In this document: positions 1-6,391 of the stretch, in pieces
Layout: each line of letters starts with the position of its first letter
How positions within the stretch are numbered: position 1 is the first letter of the stretch
DNA from: an uncultured Kineosporia sp.
GTDB taxonomy: Bacteria; Actinomycetota; Actinomycetes; Actinomycetales; Kineosporiaceae
Length of the DNA: 7,516 bases
NCBI GenBank assembly: GCA_937859855.1
Contig: CALMAR010000107.1
Coordinates: forward strand, 1 to 7,516
Direction of reading: 5' to 3'
Made by a program: the position numbers and the translations under genes
The notes under the pieces: generated by a model
What the model saw: the letters and a program-made list of their open reading frames with translations, nothing else
Databases searched by the model: none
Told to the model about the DNA's origin: nothing

Positions 1-1
1 G

Positions 2-778
2 GCGCCGACGCCGGCCCGTGGTCGCCCGGCCCTGCGCATCACCACTGCGGCCGGAGCCTCAGCCGTGGTCTGCCATCGCGACGGCGACGAGCGGCTGGTG
101 GCAGCCGTCGCGGATGCTGGGGCGCTGGCGATCGAGATAGCGGCCCTTCAGGTCCAGTTGCGGCGTCACCTGCTCGAGGTCGAGGCATCCAGGCGGCGCA
201 TCCAGTCGGTCGCTGACGAGGAACGCCGCCGGATCGCTCGCGACCTCCACGACGGTGCCCAGCAGAGGCTGGTCGCCATCGGACTGGCGCTCCGGCATGC
301 CCAGTTGCGGGCTGGCCCGGGGCTGGGGGTGGCGATCGACGAGGCGGTCACCGGGCTCGCATCCTCGATCGATGAGTTGCGCGAGCTGGCGGGCGGCCTG
401 CGGCCCGGCTCGCTCGACCAGGGACTCGGTGCGGCGCTACGCGAACTCGCGGCCCGCACGCCGGTCCGGCTCGACGTGTCCGCGTTGCCGGAGCGCTTCC
501 CGAGCCACATCGAGACCGCGGCGTACTTCATCGCCTGCGAGGCCGTCACGAACGCGGTCAAGCACGCCGGCGCCTCGCAGATATCGCTGACCCTCGCCCG
601 GGAGGACGACGCGCTGGTCGTCACGGTCGCGGACGACGGCCGCGGCGGTGCCGAGCCCGCTCGCGGCACCGGGCTGCTCGGACTCGCCGACCGGATCCGC
701 GCCCACCAGGGCCGCCTCAGCTTGGACTCGCCGCTCGGTGGTGGCACCCGTCTTGAGGCGCGGCTGCCGTGCGGGTGA
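2..778 (+). CDS. Two-component sensor histidine kinase, NarL/DesK type (5' partial)
   Basis: Cytoplasmic C-terminal part of a sensor kinase that autophosphorylates on histidine and passes the phosphate to the regulator encoded next. The frame is open to the left edge with no stop, so the GTG at 65 is probably internal and the sensor domain lies upstream. A helical linker (about nt 110-225) leads to the HisKA_3 dimerisation helix with ERRRIARDLHDGAQQRL; the phospho-acceptor His is codon 248-250. The HATPase domain follows: N-box ACEAVTNAVKHAG (about 533-571), D/G1 box VADDGRGG (about 626-649) and G2 box GTGLLGLADRIR (about 665-700), all intact. The stop (776-778) lies inside the next gene, an overlap of 10 bases. 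The family is certain; the signal sensed cannot be inferred. Confidence 0.93.
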   Translation, partial: APTPARGRPALRITTAAGASAVVCHRDGDERLVAAVADAGALAIEIAALQVQLRRHLLEVEASRRRIQSVADEERRRIARDLHDGAQQRLVAIGLALRHAQLRAGPGLGVAIDEAVTGLASSIDELRELAGGLRPGSLDQGLGAALRELAARTPVRLDVSALPERFPSHIETAAYFIACEAVTNAVKHAGASQISLTLAREDDALVVTVADDGRGGAEPARGTGLLGLADRIRAHQGRLSLDSPLGGGTRLEARLPCG

Positions 779-1410
779 TCCTGGCCGAGGACCAGGTCCT
801 GCTGCGCGAGGGACTTGCCCGGCTCTTCGGTGACCTCGGGCACGAGGTCACCTCGGTGCTGGGGGACGTCGCGGAGCTGGAGAACCGGATCCGGTCCGAT
901 CACCCCGATCTGATCGTCCTGGACATCAGAATGCCGCCCACTCACACCGACGAAGGCGTCACCGCTGCCCGCAACATCAAGACCGGCCACCCCAGCCTCG
1001 GCGTCCTGCTCCTGTCCCAGCACGTCGAAATCGGCTCCACCGCAGACCTTCTCGGCCGTCCGGCGTTCGGTTACCTGCTCAAGGACCGTGTGCTCGACGT
1101 TCGCGAGTTCGTCCAGACCTGCGAGCGGGTCGCCGCCGGCGGCTCCGCCCTCGACCCCAAGGTCGTGGCCGCGCTCATCGCCAGCCGGGAAGCCTCGCCG
1201 CTCGCCCACCTCTCCGAGCGCGAGGCTCAGGTGCTCGCTCTGATGGCGGAGGGGCTCAGCAACACCGCCATCGCCGAACGGCTCGTCCTCAGCGCGCGCA
1301 CCGTCGAGGCGCACGTCGGTCACCTGCTGGCCAAGCTCGACCTGCCGGACTCCCAGGAGACGAACCGGCGCGTGCTGGCCGTTCTCGCCTGGCTGCGCGA
1401 GGCGGGCTGA
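769..1410 (+). CDS. LuxR/NarL-family response regulator
   Basis: DNA-binding partner of the preceding kinase, 213 residues, a normal length for the family. The receiver domain (about 1-120) has the acidic pair E7/D8, phospho-acceptor D52 in LIVLDIRMPP, a switch Ser at S83 (LLLSQH) and the conserved Lys K105 (YLLKDR). A linker leads to a LuxR-type helix-turn-helix at about 147-210, with LSEREAQVLALMAEGLSN and then the recognition helix region SARTVEAHVGHLLAKL. The GTG at 769 is chosen because a GAGG lies 10 bases upstream (755-758); a GTG two codons later (775) is possible but further from it. The 10-base overlap with the kinase suggests translational coupling. The targets are unknown; the sugar operon is on the opposite strand and need not be regulated by it. 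Confidence 0.95.
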   Translation: MRVILAEDQVLLREGLARLFGDLGHEVTSVLGDVAELENRIRSDHPDLIVLDIRMPPTHTDEGVTAARNIKTGHPSLGVLLLSQHVEIGSTADLLGRPAFGYLLKDRVLDVREFVQTCERVAAGGSALDPKVVAALIASREASPLAHLSEREAQVLALMAEGLSNTAIAERLVLSARTVEAHVGHLLAKLDLPDSQETNRRVLAVLAWLREAG

Positions 1411-1436
1411 TCAACGCCCGGCGGGGCAGTGGATCA
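1408..1436. terminator. Possible bidirectional hairpin between convergent genes
   Basis: The 23-base gap between the response regulator stop and the stop of the minus-strand gene can fold imperfectly: TGATC (1408-1412) pairs with GATCA (1432-1436), and inside it GCCC (1416-1419) pairs with GGGC (1424-1427). Both stop codons fall inside the outer stem. There is no T-run on either side, so this is a weak candidate resting on position and symmetry only. Confidence 0.22.
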
Positions 1437-1985
1437 GGTGGCGTCGCGCAGCTTGCCGTTCGACGACACCGCCGGGTCCGTGCACGCGGAGAGATCGAAA
1501 CAGCAGGGCCGCCGTTTGCCGTGATCCAGCTTCGAGATGCTGACCTCGACTCGCCGCTGACGCGTGGCCGCGCGTGAGGTCGCGTTGACCCAGCGCACCC
1601 ATTCCCAGCGCGCCATCGGGGTGATGTCGTCCCAGATGTCCCGGATCTTCTTCGGTGCACCGGCCAGGGCCCGGGCCAGATCCGGCGGAACGTCCGGCTC
1701 GGGCCAGTCCGGCGCCACTTCGAGCGCCACGGCGACCCTGTCGCCGGCGGATACACCGGCCATCCGTAACAGGTCCTGATCGATCCTGATCCAGTGGCCC
1801 TTCCGGCCGTCCGGCTCCAGCACCGTGCCGAACTCGCAACCGTTGATCAGTCCCCGAACTGCTACCTGCCCGCGCGAGGGCAGACGTCCGCTGGCGACAT
1901 CGGGCAAGCGGACCATGGCCGAGCTGCCGATGGTGTCGATCCGGGACCGGAACTCGATCGCCGTCGTGCTGGTGCGCTGACTCAC
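1434..1985 (-). CDS. DUF1905 / YdeI-OmdA-like protein
   Basis: 183 residues with two regions. Residues about 8-92 match the DUF1905 beta-barrel pattern (FRSRIDTIGSSAMVRLP, then GHWIRIDQDLLRMAGVSAGD and VAVALEV). Residues about 98-160 match the YdeI/OmpD-associated region, with PPDLARALAG, an aromatic helix (W118, W127, W131) and RRVEVSISKLDHGKRRPCCFD. Proteins of this group are annotated as bacteriocin-protection or OmdA-like, but the biochemical role is not established. A C-terminal CC pair (161-162) precedes a short tail. The GTG at 1985 is the only reasonable start, because an in-frame stop lies six codons upstream. It begins 21 bases after the nucleotidyltransferase stop, as the last gene of the operon. 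No secretion signal or membrane segment is seen. Confidence 0.85.
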   Translation of the reverse strand: MSQRTSTTAIEFRSRIDTIGSSAMVRLPDVASGRLPSRGQVAVRGLINGCEFGTVLEPDGRKGHWIRIDQDLLRMAGVSAGDRVAVALEVAPDWPEPDVPPDLARALAGAPKKIRDIWDDITPMARWEWVRWVNATSRAATRQRRVEVSISKLDHGKRRPCCFDLSACTDPAVSSNGKLRDAT

Positions 1986-2006
1986 GAGGTCATGTTCTCA
2001 TCGAAG

Positions 2007-2543
2007 TCACGGCCACCGGCCGAATGCCTGTCCCGGATTGCCCACCGCCAGCAGGAGCGCAACGTCGGCGCGGTCCTTGGCGGTGACCGCAGCATCGTCA
2101 CGAGGTCCCGATTTGTCCTCGATCAGGGAGGCCAGGCCCACGACCCGGGCCGAGACGCCGTCCAACTGGGCTTCGACGTCTCCGAACGAGCCGGTGGGCC
2201 AGGTGCCGCGCCCCTGCTCGAGCGGGGTGAAGACAACTCCGTTCTCATCCCGGGCGAGCAGGGCCAGTTCGATCCGCACGCCGTCACGCTCATAGCCGGT
2301 GTAGCCGTCTTCGCCCGGCTCCGGTGCGTGGGTCCAGCCGTGCAGCTCCAGCAGAACCTTGACCTTGTCCAGATCCCGCTCCCAGACGGCCAGGTCGATG
2401 TCGGCATGGTCCCTGGTCACCCGGCCGACGTGGAAGTCGACCGCCCAGCCGCCGAACAGCCAGTACTCGACGTCCTGCGCGGCCAGAGCGCCACCGAGCC
2501 ATTCGATGGTGCGCAGCTGAGGGAGCCGGTGCGTCGCGCTCAC
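2007..2543 (-). CDS. Nucleotidyltransferase, aminoglycoside adenylyltransferase-like
   Basis: A 178-residue minimal nucleotidyltransferase fold. The core motif is WLFGGWAVDFHVGR (about 28-41) followed by DHADIDLAVW (45-54), with metal-binding acids D48 and D50; a third acid is probably E92 in RIELALL. The C-terminal KDRADVALLL (156-165) resembles the helix found in ANT(2'')- and lincosamide-type enzymes. Families with this architecture transfer AMP to small molecules, including antibiotics, but many chromosomal members have no known substrate, so a resistance role is only a possibility. The GTG start lies 5 bases after the dehydrogenase stop with no clear Shine-Dalgarno, implying translation by coupled ribosomes. 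It has no evident link to the sugar genes upstream. Confidence 0.85.
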   Translation of the reverse strand: MSATHRLPQLRTIEWLGGALAAQDVEYWLFGGWAVDFHVGRVTRDHADIDLAVWERDLDKVKVLLELHGWTHAPEPGEDGYTGYERDGVRIELALLARDENGVVFTPLEQGRGTWPTGSFGDVEAQLDGVSARVVGLASLIEDKSGPRDDAAVTAKDRADVALLLAVGNPGQAFGRWP

Positions 2544-2548
2544 CGGGA

Positions 2549-3607
2549 TCAGCTGGGCTCGAACTCGTTCTGATCGACGACGACGAGCACTTTGATGTCG
2601 GCCCCGGCGGAGGACCGGGCGAACGCCTCGGACGCGTCGGTCAGTGGATACACCGACGTCACGATCGAATCCACATCGACCGCGCCGCGCAGCAGCAGAT
2701 CGGCGGACTCCTCGTAGTCCTGGGGCAGGTAGGTCGCACTGCCCTGGATCCGGATCTGGTGGTCCTGGAGCACCGGTAGCGCAACGGTGACGGCGCCGGC
2801 CGGGACGCCGACGACGACCACGGTGCCGCCCTTGTCGGCCATGCCGATCGCCTGGTCGATGGTGCTCTGGATCGCCACGCAGTCGAAGACGACGTCGGCG
2901 CTCTCACCCAGAGCGGCCCGGACGCCGGAGACCACATCCAGCGCGGTGCTGTCCACCACCGCGTCCGCGCCCAGAGCCAGCGCCCGCTCACGCTTGGCCG
3001 GCAGCACGTCGGTCATCACGATCCGGCGGGCGCCATGGGCTTTCACCACGGCGAGCAGGAGCAGGCCGATCGTCCCGGCGCCCAGGATGGCGACCGCCCG
3101 GCCGGTGACACCGCCCGAGATCCGGACGGCGTGCACGGGGGTCGAGAGCGGTTCGATCAGCGCCGCCGCCCGGTAACCGAGCTGATCCGGAATCCGGTGC
3201 AGCCGGTCGGCCGGGATCGTGAACAGATCAGCCATCCCGCCCTGCGGGTATCCGCAGCCGAAGAAGCGGAGATTCTCGCAGAGGTTCTGCCGCCCGGCCC
3301 GGCACTGCTTGCAGGTCCAGCAGGGCAGGTCCGGCTCGACGGTCACCCGCTGGCCCGGCTCGATGCCATCGACGTCTCCGGCCGCCGCCACGACCACGCC
3401 GACCACTTCGTGGCCGGGCGCGTAGGGCAGAGCGATGAAGGGATGACGGCCATGTGCGGCGTGGGTGTCGGAGCCGCAGACACCGGAGACGACCGAGTGC
3501 ACCAGCACCTCCCCGGGGCCGGGAACTGGTGCTGCTGCCTCCACCACATCGATGCTGGCCGGGGAAACGATGACCCGCCGGATGGGCTGATGCAGGGTCT
3601 CATCCAT
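2549..3607 (-). CDS. Zinc-dependent medium-chain dehydrogenase (sorbitol/polyol dehydrogenase-like)
   Basis: A 352-residue member of the medium-chain dehydrogenase family, expected to oxidise a sugar alcohol to a ketose. Catalytic zinc ligands are visible: C44 in GVCGSD, H66-E67 in PGHEVVG and E152 in LIEPLS. The structural zinc site is C96-x2-C99-x2-C102-x7-C110. The Rossmann motif is LGAGTIGLLLL (175-185), and the Asp at the end of the second strand (D200, IVMTDV) points to NAD rather than NADP. The frame stays open to 3763, but the ATG at 3607 is the start: AAGGAG lies 7 bases upstream and the conserved domain begins just after it. The start overlaps the end of the broken PfkB gene by 8 bases. 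The exact polyol cannot be told from sequence. Confidence 0.93.
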   Translation of the reverse strand: MDETLHQPIRRVIVSPASIDVVEAAAPVPGPGEVLVHSVVSGVCGSDTHAAHGRHPFIALPYAPGHEVVGVVVAAAGDVDGIEPGQRVTVEPDLPCWTCKQCRAGRQNLCENLRFFGCGYPQGGMADLFTIPADRLHRIPDQLGYRAAALIEPLSTPVHAVRISGGVTGRAVAILGAGTIGLLLLAVVKAHGARRIVMTDVLPAKRERALALGADAVVDSTALDVVSGVRAALGESADVVFDCVAIQSTIDQAIGMADKGGTVVVVGVPAGAVTVALPVLQDHQIRIQGSATYLPQDYEESADLLLRGAVDVDSIVTSVYPLTDASEAFARSSAGADIKVLVVVDQNEFEPS

Positions 3608-4272
3608 ACTGCCGCTCCTTGCTTGCCGGGCTGGGCCGGGCCACCGGATGGCCAAGCCGCTGAGTGCGATCGGGTTCCTTGATGATGACCGGCTGGGGAC
3701 GGCGGGGCGGAACGAACAGCGTCCCCTGCTGGGTGACGGCGGCCGCCCCGAAGCCGAGCGCACCGGTCAGCCGCTCCGGAGCTGGGGCCTGACCAGCCCC
3801 CGCTCCGCCCGCAGGCCCGGTCAGGGTCGTGAGATAGCCGGCCAGGAAGGCGTCGCCGGGGACTGCCGCACCACACCACCCAGTCGCCCGGGTGACTGAG
3901 CCGGAGGGCGGCGTCCGACAGCTGTTCGATCTCACTCGCAGTGAGCTGTGGCCCGCTCTCGTTGATCTTCGTGGTGGTGCCGTCCGGTTCGAACAGGGAT
4001 ACGTTGCTGCGGGTCTCGCCCGAGATGGCGAGCAGCTCGTGCCGCAGCCCGGTGTCGCGGATCATGCTGGCCAGGTGGGCGCCCGCGTGACCACCGGCAG
4101 GAACTACGCACAGGACGTCGCCGCCGGCCCGGTGGGCGGCCAGCCCGACGTTGACGCCTTTCCCGCTCGATTCGGCCGTCTCGCTGGCGGCCCGGTTGAC
4201 CGCGCCCCGGACCAGCGCCGGGAGGTGCAGGGTCCGGTCCAGGCTCGGGTTGGGAGTGACGGTGACGATCAT
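3600..4272 (-). pseudogene. 1-phosphofructokinase/tagatose-6-phosphate kinase-like PfkB kinase, internally deleted and frameshifted
   Basis: An intact enzyme would phosphorylate a ketose phosphate to the 1,6-bisphosphate. The N-terminal part (ATG 4272 to about 3862, 137 codons) is typical: MIVTVTPNPSLDRTLHL, SSGKGVNVGLAAHRAGG, GTTTKINESGP and WVVWCGS. Directly after CGS, where LPPG and about 110 further residues are expected, the sequence jumps to the C-terminal GDAFLAGYL and then ALGFGAAAVTQQGT, but in another frame (codons starting at 3863). The remaining 673 bases are not a multiple of three. The C-terminal frame ends at 3600, overlapping the dehydrogenase start by 8 bases, which marks it as the original frame. 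The start overlaps the repressor stop as ATGA, with GGAG 8 bases upstream. Read from the ATG alone, translation runs to 3343 and gives a 309-residue chimera of deceptively normal length. An assembly error is the alternative. Confidence 0.88.
3615..3620 (-). promoter_or_regulatory. Ribosome binding site of the dehydrogenase
   Basis: AAGGAG on the minus strand, 7 bases before the ATG at 3607. It decides the start against the longer open frame beginning at 3763. It lies inside the last codons of the PfkB gene, so the dehydrogenase can be translated even though the upstream kinase frame is broken. Confidence 0.85.
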
Positions 4273-5051
4273 CGGGCGATCTCCACGCTCACTCCAGCCC
4301 GGCGCAGTTCGCTGAGGTCCGGCGCGCTGACCCCGGCATCGGTGATCAGCAGATCGATGTCGTTCAGATCGGCATGACGGCAGAGCCGGACCTGACCGAT
4401 CTTGGAGTGGTCGGCCAGCAGGATCCGCCGCCCGGCGGCGCCGATCATGGCGGCCTTGACCGTGGCTTCGGCCAAGTCGGGGGTGGTCAGGCCGCGGGTG
4501 AACGAGATGCCGTTGGTCCCCAGAAAGGCGACGTCCACGTTGACCGACCTGAGCTGACCGATCGCGTGCGGGCCCACCGCGGACAGTGTGGGCCGCCTGA
4601 TCAGGCCGCCCAGGGTCCACAGGTCGATCCCGGGGTTGCCGGCCAGCAGCTGTCCGATCGGCAGCGCGTTGGTGTAGGCCAGCAGCTCGTGGTCCGACGG
4701 TAACTCGGCGGAGAAGCAGGCGGTGGTCGAGCCGGCGTCGATGATGACCGATCCTCCCGGCGGGGGAAGATGCCGCAACGCCGCCCGGGCGATCGCTTCC
4801 TTCTCGGCCGTGAACGACGTCCGCTCCTGCACCGCGGATTCGGCGGTCAGCCCCCCGGCCGGAATCGCGCCGCCGTGCACGCGCCGCAACAGGCCCCGTG
4901 CCTCGAGCACGGTGAGGTCCTTGCGGATGCTCTCGGTACTGACTCCCAGTTCTTCGGACAGGCGCCCGGCTTCCACCCGGCCCCGGCGGGCCAGCTGGTC
5001 CAGCACGTACTTGTGCCGCTGGGCCGGGAAGCGGATCGCGGTGCCGCTCAC
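4269..5051 (-). CDS. DeoR-family transcriptional repressor
   Basis: 260 residues, the usual length. The N-terminal winged helix-turn-helix covers about 12-62: QRHKYVLDQLARRG, LSEELGVSTESIRKDLTVLE and GLLRRVHGGA, the standard DeoR signature. The effector-binding domain (about 75-235) has the sugar-phosphate-site motifs DAGSTT (105-110), LGGLIRR (147-153), GTNGIS (178-183) and ADHSKIG (213-219). DeoR proteins of this type usually repress sugar genes and release DNA on binding a sugar phosphate made by the pathway. The GTG start overlaps the FGGY kinase stop as GTGA and its stop overlaps the PfkB start as ATGA, so it is translated within the operon and probably autoregulated. The likely operator is the divergent region at 6314-6438. 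No clear Shine-Dalgarno is present. Confidence 0.95.
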   Translation of the reverse strand: MSGTAIRFPAQRHKYVLDQLARRGRVEAGRLSEELGVSTESIRKDLTVLEARGLLRRVHGGAIPAGGLTAESAVQERTSFTAEKEAIARAALRHLPPPGGSVIIDAGSTTACFSAELPSDHELLAYTNALPIGQLLAGNPGIDLWTLGGLIRRPTLSAVGPHAIGQLRSVNVDVAFLGTNGISFTRGLTTPDLAEATVKAAMIGAAGRRILLADHSKIGQVRLCRHADLNDIDLLITDAGVSAPDLSELRRAGVSVEIAR

Positions 5052-6313
5052 CCCGGGCCGCCCAGAATGCCGTCCGGTCCCACGTCACCAGTGGCCCGGG
5101 CCGCCATGATCGCTGCTCCGAGGCTCCCGGCCTCGGCCACATCCGAGACTTCCAGGACGCCGAAGGCCCGGCGCTTGGCGTCCATCACCATCTCGCTGTG
5201 GGTCCAGCCTCCGGCGACGATCAGCCGGTTGTGCGGGCCAGCCATGGCGCTGATTGCCCGGTGCAGGGCGGCAGCTTCGGCGGCGGCCTGGTCCACGGCC
5301 AGCCGCCACCGGCGTCCAGAACGACCCTGGTCACGCAGTGCGGCCTGGTCCAGGGCGGGCAGTTCGTCCCGGCTCACGCCGAGGGCATCCAGAGCCTGCT
5401 GCATCCGCAGGCCCCCCTCGGTGCCGCCGAGCAGGGACCACCGGCCGGGCTGAATGCTGATGTCGGTGGTGATGCCCTGCTCGGCCAGGATCGTCATCTG
5501 GTCTGGCCGCAGACCCGGCAGCACGGTGCGGACCAGGGCTTCAGCGGTGCCGGAGGAGTCCAGTTCGTCGCCGAGCGCGGTCGCACCAGCGCCCAGGGCG
5601 GCGGCCTGATGATCGTGCCCAGCAGTGGTCAGGACGGCGTCCAGCAGACGGGCCGGACCGGTGGCTACCCGCCCGGCCGGTGTCCCGGCCGAGACCACCT
5701 CGGGCATGAGTGCTCGCGACGCTCCCGACCAGGCCAGCGCCTCGTCCCACCAGTCATCGGCGGCGACGTCGTACCAGCCGGTGCGGCAGGTCAGGGAGCG
5801 GTCACAGACGTCGCGGGCGCCCAGTCCGCGCGCCACCCATTCGGCCACGTTGAACCGGCGCACCGCCCGGGCGGCCGCGGGATGGTGCCGTAGCAGCCAT
5901 CGATGCTTGGTCAGGGAGAACTGGCCCCGCAGTGGCTTGCCCGCCACCGCGGCGAACTGGCCGGCGCCGATGTCCGCCGCCAGTTCGGCCACCTCCCGAT
6001 CGTCGCGGGTGTCGTGCCAGGCGATGGCCGGCCCGGCTATCTGTCCCTGGTCATCGACGAGCACGCCGACCTCGCCCATGCTGGTGATCCCGGCGCCGGC
6101 CACGCGGACGTCGTCCGGGAGCGATTCCGCCGTCTGGCCAAGGGTTTTCATCGCCGCATCGAGCAGGACGGCTGGGTCGAGCTCCGCGCCGCTGGCGGTG
6201 CGGAGCCAGGTGGTCGGGGTCACGGCCTGGCTGAGCACCAGCCCGGCCCGGTCGTAGGCCACGGCTTTGAGTGACGTGGTTCCCACGTCCAGTCCGATCC
6301 AGGCCGGTCTCAT
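5048..6313 (-). CDS. FGGY-family carbohydrate kinase
   Basis: A 421-residue ATP-dependent sugar kinase, first gene of the operon. N-terminal ATP/phosphate loop WIGLDVGTTSLKAVAYD (5-21); sugar-site region AIAWHDTRDDRE (96-107); catalytic base probably D234 in TAGHDHQAAALGAG; second phosphate motif LDSSGTAEAL (251-260); adenosine-side motif VAGGWTHSEM (366-375), ending with EAGSLGAAIMAAR. It is shorter than the usual 480-520 residues: the segment between LDQAAL (321-326) and WRLAVDQAA (336-344) is very compact and I cannot see the GER-type block common there. This may be a subfamily trait or an in-frame loss. The ATG at 6313 is chosen over the open frame from 6388 because GAGGTG lies 6 bases upstream and the domain begins at once. 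Substrate unknown; a ketose or pentulose is likely. Confidence 0.9.
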   Translation of the reverse strand: MRPAWIGLDVGTTSLKAVAYDRAGLVLSQAVTPTTWLRTASGAELDPAVLLDAAMKTLGQTAESLPDDVRVAGAGITSMGEVGVLVDDQGQIAGPAIAWHDTRDDREVAELAADIGAGQFAAVAGKPLRGQFSLTKHRWLLRHHPAAARAVRRFNVAEWVARGLGARDVCDRSLTCRTGWYDVAADDWWDEALAWSGASRALMPEVVSAGTPAGRVATGPARLLDAVLTTAGHDHQAAALGAGATALGDELDSSGTAEALVRTVLPGLRPDQMTILAEQGITTDISIQPGRWSLLGGTEGGLRMQQALDALGVSRDELPALDQAALRDQGRSGRRWRLAVDQAAAEAAALHRAISAMAGPHNRLIVAGGWTHSEMVMDAKRRAFGVLEVSDVAEAGSLGAAIMAARATGDVGPDGILGGPG

Positions 6314-6319
6314 CAGCAG

Positions 6320-6325
6320 CACCTC
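6320..6325 (-). promoter_or_regulatory. Ribosome binding site of the FGGY kinase
   Basis: GAGGTG on the minus strand, 6 bases before the ATG at 6313. It fixes the start and rules out the upstream in-frame ATG at 6388, which lies beyond the repeat array in the AT-rich control region. The GTG inside this motif is an in-frame but less likely start. Confidence 0.7.
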
Positions 6326-6331
6326 GTGGGC

Positions 6332-6371
6332 ATTGCGTTCTATTGGATTTACTTGGGCTATATTGGGATAC
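6332..6371. repeat. Four 10-bp phased TTGG/TTGC units, putative DeoR operator
   Basis: Reading the plus strand in tens from 6332 gives ATTGCGTTCT, ATTGGATTTA, CTTGGGCTAT and ATTGGGATAC. Each unit has TTG at the same place (6333, 6343, 6353, 6363), so the motifs lie on one face of the helix. The best pair, TATTGGAT and TATTGGGAT, is 20 bp apart (6341 and 6361). DeoR-family repressors often bind short direct repeats at helical spacing. That the neighbouring repressor binds here is inference. Confidence 0.55.
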
Positions 6372-6375
6372 GGTT

Positions 6376-6391
6376 CAAGCAAGTGCAAGTG
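6376..6391. repeat. CAAG / CAAGTG short tandem repeat
   Basis: CAAG (6376-6379) is followed by two perfect copies of CAAGTG (6380-6385 and 6386-6391). On the minus strand this reads CACTTGCACTTGCTTG, upstream of the kinase operon. It adjoins the TTGG array but with the motif in the opposite sense. It could be a further operator half or part of a -35 region; it may also be chance. Confidence 0.4.

Noticed and set aside
166..1323. Long minus-strand open frame (385 codons) opposite the kinase and response regulator
   Set aside because: It is a mirror of two clearly recognisable plus-strand genes, its sequence is low-complexity and matches no family, and it straddles both genes.
1794..2573. Plus-strand open frame of 259 codons
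   Set aside because: It lies opposite the nucleotidyltransferase, which has clear GGWAVD and DxD motifs; the plus-strand reading has no domain features and spans three real genes.
3608..3763. Longer N-terminus for the dehydrogenase starting at 3763
   Set aside because: The extra residues are a shadow of the PfkB C-terminal end, and AAGGAG at 3615-3620 points to the ATG at 3607.
3600..3935. Separate small gene for the PfkB C-terminal part
   Set aside because: Upstream of 3863 this frame is only a shadow of the N-terminal part, and there is no start or ribosome binding site near the real GDAFLAGYL portion, so it is a fragment of the broken gene.
3343..5142. Minus-strand open frame of 599 codons
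   Set aside because: Only its middle (from 4272 to about 3862) is a real protein, the PfkB N-terminal part. The front is a shadow of the DeoR gene and the end a shadow of the dehydrogenase.
6333..6371. Classical -35/-10 promoter for the aldolase or the operon
   Set aside because: TTG-type hexamers and TATATT are present, but no pair has both good matches and 16-18 base spacing, so no transcription start is claimed.
6314..6388. Longer N-terminus for the FGGY kinase starting at 6388
   Set aside because: It would place the start inside the AT-rich control region and its repeat array; the good ribosome binding site and the GLDVGTT motif fit the ATG at 6313.
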